Shown here piece after piece: positions 21,908 to 32,971 of a DNA stretch of 64,000 nucleotides. Positions within the stretch are counted from its first letter, which is position 1, and every line of letters begins with the position of its first letter. This DNA comes from Tretioscincus oriximinensis. Lineage: Eukaryota; Chordata; Lepidosauria; Squamata; Gymnophthalmidae. The position numbers and the translations under genes are program-made. The stretch is from the NCBI GenBank assembly GCA_022410635.1, contig JAJVDF010000209.1, positions 579,678 through 643,677 of the forward strand, written 5' to 3'. The notes below the pieces were generated by a model. That model saw nothing but the letters and a program-made list of their open reading frames with translations, did no database searches and was not told the DNA's origin.

Positions 21908-22474
21908 TTTTTAGGTCTTTATTTCTTTTTCCCATGATTTGAGTTTTCCATTTGATATCATGACCGGGAGGGTTTGAAACAGAAACAAAAATTTAGGTAA
22001 AATTATCATATTAAAGGCTCTAATTTTGTTTGTAAGAGACCATTGTTTATTTTTCCACCTCTTAAGCTTGTCTTTTACTTTTTTCCAAATTGGTTTGTAA
22101 TTTATGTCGGCTAACTTAATCAGATTTTTGGATATCCAAACTCCCAGGTATTTAAATTTTTTTAACTTTACAATTAGTCCCGATTCAGTTTCTATCTGAT
22201 TTTGATCTAATCTGGGAACATTAATTGTTAATAATTCTGATTTGGCGACGTTTATCTTTAATCCAGATAATTTTTTGAAATCGTCTGTGTGTGTTTTTAT
22301 TCTATTGACAGCATTCTTGGGATTTCCTAGGATCAATAGAGCATCATCTGCATACAGTTGAATTTTTATTTCTTCTGCTTCTACTTGATAGCCTTGAATA
22401 TTGGGGTCGTCTCGAATTCTGTCTGCCAATATTTCTATGGCTAATGCAAAAATTAATGGAGAGAGCGGGTTCAA
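21908..22474 (-). mobile_element. L1-type LINE, internal ORF2 (reverse transcriptase) fragment
   Basis: A single open frame of 187 codons without a stop. It starts at NPLSPLIFALAIEILADRI, keeps the intact RT catalytic motif YADDALLIL and the GLKINVAKSELL and KYLGVWISKN motifs, and stops soon after KSWEKEIKT. These are RT palm and thumb motifs of the L1/Tx1 group. Both ends are cut inside ORF2: the usual L1 C-terminal part and 3' UTR are missing, and a short A-run (complement of cttttttt at 21905) follows. It is not a usual 5'-truncated insertion. Confidence 0.88.
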
Positions 22475-22533
22475 TATATAATCACTTTACTGTCGTATTT
22501 GTCTGCTAAAGGTCATCCCTCATGTCATCTCAA

Positions 22534-22734
22534 GTAGGCTGACCAGATGACCCCTTTGGGGTGTGTGTGTTTGAAACCCTGGTTTTGGGGTGCCTCCCAG
22601 TTTTTTCTGAGAATTTTTTTTTCCCAAAAAGTTTTTTTTATTTTTTTATTTATTTTGTTTTTCCTCAGAAAAAAAGGGAGGCACCCACAAAATGGGTTTT
22701 CAACTCCCCCCCAAAAGGGTCATCTGGTCAGCCT
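22534..22734. mobile_element. Non-autonomous TIR element, copy 1 (hAT-like)
   Basis: A 201-bp element with inverted ends aggctgaccagatgacccc and gggtcatctggtcagcct, flanked by a 7-bp direct repeat ATCTCAA (22527-22533 and 22735-22741). The interior is T-rich and partly palindromic (gggaggcacccacaaaatgg mirrors the left side). No transposase. The TSD length and TIRs suggest hAT (inference). Confidence 0.75.
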
Positions 22735-22814
22735 ATCTCAATGTATGTCACAGAACCGTATTTAAAATCATGTCTTACCCTGAAACAATAGACTGCGCAG
22801 ATCCAATAAATGTG

Positions 22815-23490
22815 TGCAGTTTAAGTGGCAGTTGCGGCCACTTCTGGTCAGGGATGATCTGGCCACAGTGATCCACGCTCTGGTAACTTCCAGGTTGGAC
22901 TATTGTAACTCACTCTATATGGGGCTGCCCTTGAAAATGATTCGGAAGCTGCAGCTGGTGCAGAATGCAGCCGCTAGACTGCTGACCGGAACAGCTGGCC
23001 GGACACACATCACGCCGGTCCTGAAAGAACTGCACTGGCTGCCAATTTGCTACCAAGCCCAATTCGAGGTATTAACTCTGACCTTTAAACCCTTACATAA
23101 CTTGGGCCCCAAATATCTAAAGGAACGCCTTCTCTCATATGAGCGTGCTCATGCCCTAAGATCTGTAGGGGAGGCCCTCCTGACTGTACCACCACCCTCA
23201 GTGGCAGAGGGGGTGGGAACCCGGAATAGGGCTTTCTCTGTGGCAGCCCCCAGACTATGGAATAGTCTCCCCATTGAGGTGCGTCAATCACCATCTCTGT
23301 GCACTTTCAGAAAATGCTTCAAGACGCACCTCTTTGGCCTGGCCTTTGGCTAGAAAACTACTGTCTCCTCCCCATTTTTAGAAAAGGCTGTTTTAATGTG
23401 TTAAAATGATGGTTTTATTGTTAACCGCCCTGAGACCTATGGGTATAGGGTGGTATAAAAATGTAAATTAATTAATTAAATAAATAAATT
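22815..23490 (+). mobile_element. L2 LINE, 5'-truncated (ORF2 C-terminal region and 3' end)
   Basis: An open frame to 23353 encodes the L2 ORF2 C-terminal region: LRPLLVRDDLATVIHALVTS, RLDYCNSLYMGLP, QLVQNAAARLLTG, a WLPI.YQAQF segment, then PRLWNSLPIEVRQSPSL and LFGLAFG. The 3' UTR (ccctgagacctatgggtata) and an aatt/aaat tail end at about 23490. The frame is intact over 179 codons, so it is a fairly young copy. It lies between the two TIR elements. Confidence 0.92.
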
Positions 23491-23800
23491 GCCCAGGTCC
23501 AGTTCCAGTCACTGCTAAGACAGAAAACTTTCTGTTTGAATGCTGTTGTGGTTTCTGTAGTAGAAAAGAGTCAAACACAACAGTGAGAAATAAACATATA
23601 AATAATGCCCCATGCGTAGAAATCTATTTGTTACTTTAATGCTATTCTGATACATGTTTTTAATCCATTTTCAGTTCTGATGTGGCATGCACTGAATAAA
23701 CAAATATATTAAATAAATCAGTTATTTGCAAACATTTGAGCAATTACTCTGATACTAGANTGAATACACTATATATGTGAATATAATTGTAGCATATATT

Positions 23801-24416
23801 GTAGACTGACCAGATTTTCTGAGACCCAAACTGGGGTAATTAATATTCATGCTAATTTGCATATTCATGAACATACAAATCACCCACCAACATACATACC
23901 CTACCAAAATCCCCGCCCGAGAAATCTGTGAAGCATGTGAGAATTTTTTGAAGTGTGCAAGAATTCCTCAAAGTGTGTGAGAATTTTGCTTTTTTTATTT
24001 TTTACTGAGGGGAGGGTGCCCTCAGCAGCTGGCCCCGGTTGCCAGAGCCCCCTATTGGTGGTGCAGTGATTTTTTTTTTAATCAAATTTGTTTTTTGAAG
24101 CGCATGAGAATTTTTTGAAGTGTGCAAGAATTTTTTTATTTTTTACTGAGGGGATGGTGCTTTGGTTACCAGAGCCCCCTGGTGGTGGTGTAGTGAATTT
24201 TTTTTTTTTTAAAAAACATTTTTTGAAGTGCATGAGATTTTTTTTTTTCTGAGGGGAGAGTGCCTACAGGAACTGGCCCCGATTACCAGAGCCCCCTAGT
24301 GGTGGTGCAGTAATTTNTTTTAAAAATCATTTTTTTCCTCAATAGATCATGAGGAAATCGCTCCCCCAGGGAGGGCGAGGTAGACACCCCCCAAAAGGGG
24401 TCATCTGGTCAGCTTA
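23801..24416. mobile_element. Non-autonomous TIR element, copy 2, with internal tandem repeats
   Basis: Ends gtagactgaccagat and ggggtcatctggtcagctt match copy 1 at 22534-22734. A 7-bp direct repeat ATATATT flanks it (23794-23800 and 24417-24423). Inside are three tandem-like units (starting near 24004, 24144 and 24249), each with ctgaggggag, a ctggccccg-type block, agagccccct and ggtggtgcag, separated by T-runs and gaagtg(t/c)gcaagaa. No coding capacity. Confidence 0.75.
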
Positions 24417-24423
24417 ATATATT

Positions 24424-26444
24424 GTATGATTTCTGTTCTTTATAGCCATAAACTCTATATGCTCAACTCTTCGATGAAGTTGGAAATAGTACTGTGGAAA
24501 GTATATTGGATTGTGTTGAGAAAGAACTTTAAAAATGAAAATCCAAATCTTAAACTATAATTTGTGCAAAAATAGATAATTTTCTGATTTTTTGGAATGG
24601 AAAAGAGTTTTCAGCCCAAAAATGGTGCTGAAGGAATTTACACTGTCCTCCAATGAGGAAATACATTGAACTGGGCTATGGCCTCACTGTTCCAGTTTTA
24701 AAATAAATAGCTATGGAATGGTGTACCGGTACAAGTGGTAAAAATAGCTTTGTTGTCAAGATAACTTAGAAGATTTAGATTCTTGAAATTTTATTGCCTT
24801 TACATTATTTAAACATTGGCACCGTTGTTAAATGAGCATGTACAGCACTTTGGAAGGTAATCTTCATATTTAGCTCTGTTTTCCAGTTTCCTGGCTAAGG
24901 ACAGATGGCATTATTTTCCCCCCAAAGGGATAAGTCACCAGTACTTAGCAATGTACATGCTCAGTTTCTTTCTGTTCTGAGAGGTTGAACAGAAGTTAAA
25001 GTCCTAAACTGGTAATCTTTGTTAAAAATATATGTTTATTATGTAACAGCTGCCATGGAGAAAATCCACTAGATGGTAGCATTTGCATCTGACAGAACAT
25101 CAACTGGTCCTTCACTTACATTCATTTGCTTACACTCCTTTTTCAAAACAAATCAGTTTTCAAAGGACAGTTTGACAGATATTAATACAATGCTTTGTCT
25201 GACTGGGTTTGAAGTGGGGGCAAAAACAGTTGGGAGAAAAGTGGAGTAACATTCACCGTCCTTCCTCCCTCTACCACAACCCATGGTTGGTGGAAGCACC
25301 CCCACCCTCAGTTTGGCCCCAGTTTAAACTGGCAGAGTAATTTATTTTATGATATTCTTGGGCTAACAGCTCACCATATGATTGGTTCCTATAGGCTCTG
25401 TTAGGTAGCTGGTCATCAAATAATCAGAAACGGTTGTATAGTTTGCAGTGCAGATTAATGGCACTAAACCAGCAAATAGAAGGGCTTCTTATTACCATTT
25501 CTTATATGTTTGTGTTAATGATGTTGTGCTCATCACTACTGAAAGCAAATTAATAAAATTGTATTTAAGGAATTAATGCCATGAATGTATGACGTTTGTA
25601 CTTTGCAGTGGACCAAGAAAGTTTGGAAGAAGAGATTATACTATGAGTGGAATTCAAATAATCAAAGATTTGTGAGTAACTAAACATAACTTTGTTACTG
25701 GAGACACATGGTTACCCATTACTTAAATATGTCACTGACATGTTCCAGTGCCTGGCAGGAGAACTTCAGATGACTGGATGCCAGCAAGCAGTTTTTCAGT
25801 TTCCCAAAAGTCTTTACAACATCAGTATCTCTTTGGTGGTCATTCTTTGCCTGCCTTATTCCAAAGTGGGGGGCCTTGGTAATTATAGGCATGTAAAATG
25901 AATATGTATTCTCTACTTTTTTTTAATGTAAACACACAATTGCTGTAGGATCATGAAAGAAATAGAGTGTTTTTAAGCACTTAACAGAACATCATCTGGT
26001 AATTAACAAAAACCAAGAGTTCTTATTACAATCTTCAAAGAAAGTTTCAAAGGTCTGTTTACTTTTCCTTTTGCAACCACATGTTAGTTTCGGGGGATTA
26101 GTAGTAGAATTAGATGTCAAGACTGAAGAGCAACTAAATTAAGATACCCAGAGTTTGAACACACAACCATAATGGCTCATGGCCTCTCGTAGATAATGTT
26201 AACAATGTCAACATCTTTATCATATATAGCAAGCATACCTTTTGGAAACCAAACTCTGAAGAANAGAAAGCTGTTTCTAAAATCATATGGCCCTTTTATA
26301 TACTGAGCCACAATTCAGAGAAGGTTTTTTTAATCGAAACTTTTTTGTGCCCAGAAAATGTGTGTAGGTGGTTTCTCATTGAATGATCAACTTAATGTTA
26401 TGAATTGTCTTAAACTATTGTGACACAAGCTGTAGCTTTCCAAC
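24424..26444. other. Intergenic, no feature recognised
   Basis: AT-rich DNA without recognisable coding exon or repeat. Confidence 0.4.
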
Positions 26445-26795
26445 CAGTGCCGGCCGTTGAGCACTCTGCGGGGGGTTCGCTGACTGCACGCATACAGTTA
26501 ACTCAGTGATTGCCACCTTCAGTCTTGGCTCCATTTCGGCGTGGGAGTCGCCATGTTAGGGGAACTTCGTTTTCATTTCCCTAAACATCGTGCTACCGGT
26601 GCTGCCCATTCTCCCAGTGGCCAAGGGGAATGAANGAGGAGCCATTCCTTTGGCTTCTGGGAGTGTGGGNAGCACCCATAGCGCCATGTTGGGAGAAAGG
26701 AAGGTGGAGTTCTGCTAACATAGTGACTCCCACGCCAAAATGGAGCCAGGACTGAAGGTGGGATCCCCCTGTGGAGCACTCAACGGCCAGCGCTG
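26445..26795. mobile_element. hAT-type non-autonomous element (MITE)
   Basis: A 351-bp element with inverted ends CAGTGCCGGCCGTTGAG and (reverse complement of the right end) CAGCGCTGGCCGTTGAG. The inversion extends inward through ccaccttcagtcttggctcc and ggcgtgggagtc. Flanks tttccaac (left) and ttgccaac (right) form an 8-bp target-site duplication with one mismatch. The CAGTG/CAGCG start and 8-bp TSD are typical of hAT. GC content is well above the surroundings. No transposase. Confidence 0.75.
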
Positions 26796-26999
26796 TTGCC
26801 AACTAAGATGCAGTTTTAATGGAGGCAAGTAAGGAAGAGTCTGCTTCACAAGTGGCTAGTAAGATGCCATTTTGGGTGAAGGCAAGCTAGGCTCTTCTGG
26901 AAAAAATTCAGCAAAGGAGTCCCCAGATTCAATTTTTACAGTGAGAATCAGTACATGGAGTTCACTAGTTCAAAACCTGGGTATAAATGTGGGTATAAA

Positions 27000-27115
27000 T
27001 ATCCCCCAGTCTTTGGAATAGTCTCTCCCTCGAGGTGCGTCTGTCATCATTGTTATATGATTTTAGAAGATCTTTGAAGATGCACCTCTTTCATCTGGCC
27101 TTTGGCTGAAGGCTT
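27000..27115 (+). mobile_element. L2 LINE ORF2-end fragment
   Basis: agtctttggaatagtctctc, cctcgaggtgcgtctgtc, gaagatctttgaagatgcac and ctggcctttggctgaagg match the L2 ORF2 C-terminus. It stops where a reverse-oriented L2 tail begins. Confidence 0.8.
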
Positions 27116-27235
27116 TGTGTATTTATTATTTATTTATTTATGCCCTGCTCTATACCTGAAGGTTTTAGGGCAAGCAACAATAAAAGCAAAAATACAAAAT
27201 TGACATGTTAAAACAATATCTGAAGATGGGATTTT
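27116..27235 (-). mobile_element. L2 LINE 3'-end fragment, inserted next to or into the plus-strand L2
   Basis: The (ttta)n tail is at the left, then tgccctgctctatacctgaa and ggttttagggc, the reverse complement of the L2 3' UTR, then caaaattgacatgttaaaac as in 33050-33090. Opposite orientation to 27000-27115. Confidence 0.7.
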
Positions 27236-27383
27236 TAAAATGACTCTTCTTGTATTTTTAGCCCTGCATTTACATTTGGGCATCTGATATGGCCATGTGA
27301 CTGATAATTAAACTAACTATAGACTAATCTAAATGCATTCTGAAGCAAAATTATGACTGATTTTTTTGGATGTACATCTGANT

Positions 27384-27718
27384 CTGCATCCACANACCAT
27401 AATGATGTCTGCACAGGAGCGACACAGTCACTAAAAACCTGCCTTGCAGTGGGTTTAATGAGAGCTGATATTTTCAGTTCTCACGATTGCTGAAAACCCG
27501 CTCCTTTTTTGAATGTGGCCTGCTCAGCCGGCCCCTCTGCCAATCAGCGGCGAGCCCTGCAAAGCAGGCCTGGTGGAGGGAAGGCTGCTCTTGGCCACTC
27601 ATGGGTCCGCACTTCCTTCCTCCTGCCCACCTATGGCGGCCACTGTGCGACAGATGCAGGTGGCTGTCTACCCCCAATGAAAGATAAGCCCGTTTTTTAG
27701 CCCCACGTGTGGATGCAG
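27384..27718. mobile_element. Putative TIR element, GC-rich interior
   Basis: Inverted ends ctgcatccaca (27384) and tgtggatgcag (ending 27718), flanked by TCTGANT (left) and CCTGACT (right), a possible TSD. The interior is GC-rich (cggcccctctgccaatcagc, ctatggcggccactgtgcg) and contrasts with the AT-rich flanks. No transposase; superfamily uncertain. Confidence 0.45.
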
Positions 27719-28800
27719 CCTGACTTGCTTACTTTTTATGCTGGAATATCAAACAGTTAAGCCTTAGGAAAAGGCCACTTCTTGCTTTGGATGTTCTTGG
27801 AGCATTTTTTTAAAATGTATTTGCATGTTTATTCCGAATGTAATACGTGGAGTAGGGAGAAAAAATGTTTTGTAACATATTTTAGTGAAAAGCTCCATAT
27901 GAAATTGTATACCACATGAGGAGTGAAAATCTATCAGATGCTAGTGCCAAACAATGATTTTGATTGATAGTGGATATAATCCAAAATAGGCATGAGACAT
28001 AGACAGTTTTTTTCTAACAGAGGGCAGAAATGACTAGCCGACACACTTCATAACTTTACAGTAAATGATAACCTATAGGTAAGCATATAGTACATACTGC
28101 CATGGCACCAGGATCATGACATCACGACAGTGTTTTGTATATGGAGCCCTAATGTAGTCATGTGTGAACATAAGAGAAGATTCTCCTATTCCATCTTCTA
28201 CCTCCATCCCCTTTCCTTTCTTGGGTTGGCTCAGGGCTGGGCTGCCTGCCATTCGACCTTCAATGCTGCCACTTCCAAGGTTGGTTGTATACAGCATGAT
28301 TCGCAATGAAAAGCTCTCTAATTTGCCAAAATAGGTTGTTTCAAATGTATTTTTTCATTTGTATATCTAATCATTACACAATGATTACTATAAAGGCATC
28401 TCCTCCCTTTTAATTCTGATTTGAGATTTTTTTCCAAAACATTCAACATCCACTTCTTTTTAATTCATCTCTGCAAAATCTCTGATACTTCAAGAAATTC
28501 CCAAATATTTGTAACCTCCATCTAGAGGTAATTATTTAATCATGCCTCCTTTCACAGCTGCATTTGTTCTGATTCAGCGACAGTTTCCTGTAGTGATTAC
28601 AAGTGTTGCTCGTTTGTCCAGTCCAAATTGCCTTGAAATATCATCAGTGAATACCTGAACATGGCTGACTAAAAGTGCAATTTGGTTTTAGTTTGCCCGA
28701 TAGTTGTTTCTCCTCCCCTCCATAAATAATAAAAATAGTAATAATACAATAATAAATTATTTATTATGATATATAATATATAATAATAAATTTCCCTAAA

Positions 28801-28869
28801 TAGCTTTTGTTGCTTTCTCCACAACAGACACTCTGTGAAGTAGGTGGGGCTAAGAGAGTTCTTTGTTCA
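28801..28869 (-). repeat. MIR-type SINE fragment interrupted by the next SINE
   Basis: agcttttgttgctttctcca, caacagacactctgtgaagt and aggtggggctaagagagttc repeat the core of the full SINE to its right. Confidence 0.65.
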
Positions 28870-29135
28870 TTTATTTTAAAAGTTATTTATTTATTTGTAT
28901 TTATATCCCGCCCTATACCCAAAGGTCTCAGGGCGGCCTACCATAGGGTGGCTCACACAGCTTTTGTTGCTTTCTCTACAATAGACACCCTGTTGAGTAG
29001 GTGGGGCTGAGAGAGTTCAAAGAACTGTGACTGGCCCAAAGTCACCCAGCTGGCTTCATGGAGGAGTGGGGAATCAAACCGGGAGTCTATCAGATAAGAG
29101 TCCCACACTCTAACCACTACACCAAATGCTGTAGA
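28870..29135 (-). repeat. MIR-type SINE with L2-like 3' tail, nearly full length
   Basis: Minus orientation. The tRNA-derived head is at the right (agagtcccacactctaaccactacacc region; box B lies in the stretch read as aatcaaaccgggagtc on the plus strand), then the core (gtgactggcccaaagtcac, gctggcttcatggaggagt), then an L2-like 3' end at the left (ttatatcccgccctataccc, aaaggtctcagggcgg) with a ttta tail. The shared tail suggests mobilisation by L2 (known for MIR). It is nested in an older copy. Confidence 0.8.
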
Positions 29136-29549
29136 GACATTCCTATCCTTGGGAAAATGGAAGCAAATGCTTTCAAATTGCTTCTGCAATCTGGATTTGG
29201 ACTTTCTAGTATTCCAGGGCAACTCTGATACCAGGATCTACTGACTATCAAGATCAGGAGCTGTCTGATCTGGCTCATGCTTTATTGTATGTACATATCA
29301 GTGGTAGATGAGGTTTCATGTGTTCCATTCTGGCCTGCAAAAGCAGAACCACACTTGTTGCCACCAGCAGCTTTTACTTTTGTTAAGCCTTCAAAGTGCC
29401 CCAGCCAGCAACACTGCAACTGAGGGATGAAGGTTCTTCAGCCATGATGCAAGGCCAGGGATGGCAGGAAACATGCAGGCAGCATGCAGCCACTTTGAAA
29501 AGTCTTATGCGGACACTTTTCCTTACAGTGATTTTCATAAAGGTCCTAA

Positions 29550-30068
29550 TTACGTTGCGGCAGGGTATCCAAGTGTGGATTTTGTCCGAATAAAAGAAAA
29601 TGTGTCATAGATCAGCTCTTACATAAATTCTGTGGTCATGAAACTGGGCCAGGTTCTTTTTGGCAACTGCCTGTGGATGTAAAAGAAAAGTTTGCAAAAA
29701 AGCTGCTTGAGGAGGAAAACGATCCTCAATGGATTTACAAGAATTCTGACCGTTGGCTTATTGTTTTCGATCACCTAGTATAAGAGCTGCTCCAGTGTAT
29801 GGAACTGCATAAAGCATGTCTGCGCTATGGACTTGTGAAGCAATTTAGAACATTGTTGTGATCAACTTACAATGCTGTGAAATGCTGGCTTCTGCTTCGT
29901 TATCTTTTACAACTCACTTCTTTCCATGTCCTGNCTTTTATGAAGGGCTTTTTCTTAGAGCTGGAAATGGTGCAGCCACAGGGGATGAGGATTAAAGTAC
30001 AAATAACTCCATCCAACATAGAGCTNCATTCATTACTCTGCCTCTCTTTTGAAGTTCATAAGAGCTAG
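29550..30068 (+). pseudogene. Decayed, unidentified coding-like segment
   Basis: One plus-strand frame stays protein-like for about 520 bp with only two stops inside (TAA at 29781, TGA at 29859) before TAG at 30066. The first part has 77 sense codons with no Met start: it contains KCGFCPNKRKC (a C-x2-C...C pattern), then CGHETGPGSFWQLPVDVKEK, FAKKLLEEENDPQWI and DRWLIVFDHLV. After the first stop comes ELLQCMELHKACLRYGLVKQ, and after the second KCWLLLRYLLQL. The composition looks like real protein rather than chance, but I cannot name a family. It may be a processed pseudogene or a host- or transposon-derived remnant. Confidence 0.4.
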
Positions 30069-30283
30069 TCTGAGGGTTCTTCTTCCACAAAAATACACCC
30101 TTAGATTTGCCATGTGCTTGAAAAACACACACAGAGGTCATCCTGTGGACAGAGAATTCCACTCATTGGGTGGCCTTAACTTCTCCACACCACAAGGAAC
30201 TCTCCCCACTAACCTGGAGGTTTGTGAGAATGGGGTTGAGCATGGGGATGGTGGTCATGAAATGTTAACTATATATGAAATGT

Positions 30284-30341
30284 ATACCTTCGGGTATAGG
30301 GTGGGATATAAGTATAAATAAATAAATAAATAAATAAAATA
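30284..30341 (+). mobile_element. L2-type tail fragment
   Basis: taccttcgggtatagggtgg and gatataagtataaataaata followed by an (aaat)n tail, the usual L2 or L2-mobilised SINE end. Confidence 0.65.
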
Positions 30342-31870
30342 AACTAATGGAGGGTCCATTTGCTGTGTTGCAGTTGGAAATGTTGTGCTTTTGTGCTAAT
30401 TCCATAGAGATACTTCCATTATTTATGCTCTTATCCATTCATCATCTGCCACTACTGTTCCCTGTGATAGATTTTTCTTTCTTTGGCCCCATCCAGATGA
30501 AGTTTTTCTACCGCTACGATAATTACTGCAGGAAGAATCCGCCTCATATTTTCGTATAAATTCAACAGTCCAGTTGGATTTTACTGATAGACTTTTACTG
30601 ATTTCAGAGCAGGTGACTGCATTTCTCCATTAAAAAGCCTAACTGAGAGCAGGGAAGAGCGAAAGACGTCTGAGAGGAGGGAAAAGCAGCCAGTTGGAAG
30701 GCTGCACAGGCAAATCCATGGAGCTGCAAAACAAATGCTTGCTCTAGCAATGCAGCATAAGTGGTGCAGAGAGGGGCATATGTAACCTAGATTAAACCCA
30801 CTCATCTGGATGGGACCTTTATCCTTATCCCTTTATTGATACCCGTTTCTCTGCTCCTTCCACTCATCTCCATTCTGCTTACAAGCAAGAAGTCTTACAA
30901 GCAAAGAGGCAGCAAAGGATATTCCTAGGGGAAGTGAGGATATACATTAATGATTCACTGGAGGTAGATTATTAATATTGTAGAAAGCAAGCTTTCCTTT
31001 GTCCAGCAAACCCAGCAGATGGGGAGTTGGCACAGCTCCTAGCAGGCTCCAGGAGTCTTCTGCTCACCTGGCAGAATTGGGCTGCCTGCTGTTTGTTCTG
31101 GGACAAAGCAGTGAGCCAGTGAGATTTGTTTAAACAAAGGAGGACTTTGGACTAATGATTTCAAGGGCTTTGACTGAAAGATACAATGGCTGTAATGTTA
31201 CTTTAAATTTATCTGCTTGTGAAACTGGGAAACAGAAAAGAAGAGCTGTTTCTTAACAGAGTTAAAGCTTAGCAGGCCTGGCAAGAGAAGTCTCTTTTCC
31301 CTCTTTAAAGTATATTTTCCCAGGATGGGTGTTCACAGTACAAGTTGGTGCTCTGCCCAAGGATCCACAAACCCCTCATTCTACCCACCCCCACAGCCCC
31401 TCCTTCAGTCCAAGCACCCTGAATACTTTGTTTTTAATTAAATGTCGAAATAACAGTGCAGATCTATGGACCTTGTGGCAGGGCTCCAGGAGTGAAAAAG
31501 ACGAGGCAACATCATAAAATTGGATCCCAGAAAAAGAAGCGAAAGTAATCTTTGCAATCTATGTTGCTGCAAGCCTGAATATGAGCTCCCAACTCACTGA
31601 ATGTATGAATTGTAATCCTGCCCAAGGGCAACAATGCTATATGGCTTGTAACTTGAGCTCATGTTTACCGTATCTGTCCTGAACACTTCATTACCCCAAC
31701 TGCAGTTTCTCAGATGAGCTCCAACAGTTTCCTGCCTCCTCTCTGCTTTCTCTCCCTCTCTGACACCCACCAATCTGCCTCCCTTTAGAAACAAATGAAT
31801 TTTGCATCTGGACTCTAAACAGTTGGAATTGAGAAAGGAATTCTATAATCCAGAAGTTGGAAAAACTCTC
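30342..31870. other. Intergenic, no feature recognised
   Basis: Unique-looking sequence without recognisable coding exon or repeat. Confidence 0.4.
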
Positions 31871-32048
31871 ATCCTGCCTCCACTGTTCCTTATTCTGGTC
31901 TGTATCTTGGTACAGAGCTTGGCCATCCACATGCCAGTGTAGACTATGGCNGGCCCCAAATGTGGCCTGCCATAGTCTATACTAGCATGTAGTTGGCAGG
32001 CTACTATTCTTGACAGAGCTGAGAATAAGGCTCAGTGGGGACAGAACA
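31871..32048. repeat. Foldback repeat, family B
   Basis: The left end cctccactgttccttattct and right end gagaataaggctcagtgggg are inverted. The internal arms tagactatggcnggcc and ggcctgccatagtctatact are almost perfectly inverted around 31958. About 178 bp. Confidence 0.7.
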
Positions 32049-32971
32049 CAATGAAGGATGGGTTCATTAATCCCCCCCCTTTATTTAGTCTTTTTATGGC
32101 TTTGAAATATTTATGATTACTATAGGAAGAGAATGTGCATTGTATTCATAATACATGAAATCCACAGAAAGCAGTTTCTTGGGTTGCATGAGCAAGCACA
32201 TCAAAAGAGGTGAGACAATAAGCTGAGCCTCCATAAGAAAACATTGGTATAAGTAAAATCAGATGCAGCAATAGCAGCAACCCTGAATCTCGTCCATGGG
32301 TTTCAAACATTCTGCTTTCTTTTCTGTTTAAAAATGCTACTTGGAGATTGGTATTGGATCACAAAAGTGCCTTGAAATATATGTTGTGACACGCANCTCA
32401 GGAATGCCCCCAAGTAATATATCAAATGCCAGGAGTCATCCATCTCTACAAAGTTACAGGTAAAAGACACATAAGTAACAATCAAGATGTCACTCTGTGT
32501 CCTCTATGAGATTATATGCTTTNTGCCAGCATGGTTCTCTGCTCCAGTCATCTTCAATTTGATCTCCAGGCCTAGATCACTTTATTTCAGACTATGGATT
32601 ATAGTGAGCAGTGGTTTTTTTGCAGTTGCCTTCAGGGAATGGTTGAGGAGAATCACTCTGTTCTGCTGGCAGGTATAGGTTACCCACCATTTACCCTTCT
32701 CTGGCAGAAGTGTTCTTGGTCCTAGAAGTGCAAATGCTGTAGTCCAGACTTTCTTCATGTGCACATGTCTGGCTGCCCCCACCTTCACTACACATAGCAA
32801 AATAATTGCCATGCATGCTACATGCACAATATGTACAAGGTGTTCTTGCTCAAACATGAGCCTTTGCACTTCCTGCAGGAATATTTCCATGGTGCAGGAA
32901 TGATTTGTGGATTGCTTAAAATCACCTCATACAAGGTAGGTTTAGGAATAGTGATTGAGAAATAGTGAAGC
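32049..32971. other. Intergenic, no feature recognised
   Basis: No coding exon or named repeat seen; minus-strand open frame near 32582-32890 lacks any family resemblance. Confidence 0.4.

Noticed and set aside
22814..23353. 179-codon plus-strand frame as a host gene
   Set aside because: It is the L2 ORF2 C-terminal region with the L2 3' UTR and tail directly after it.
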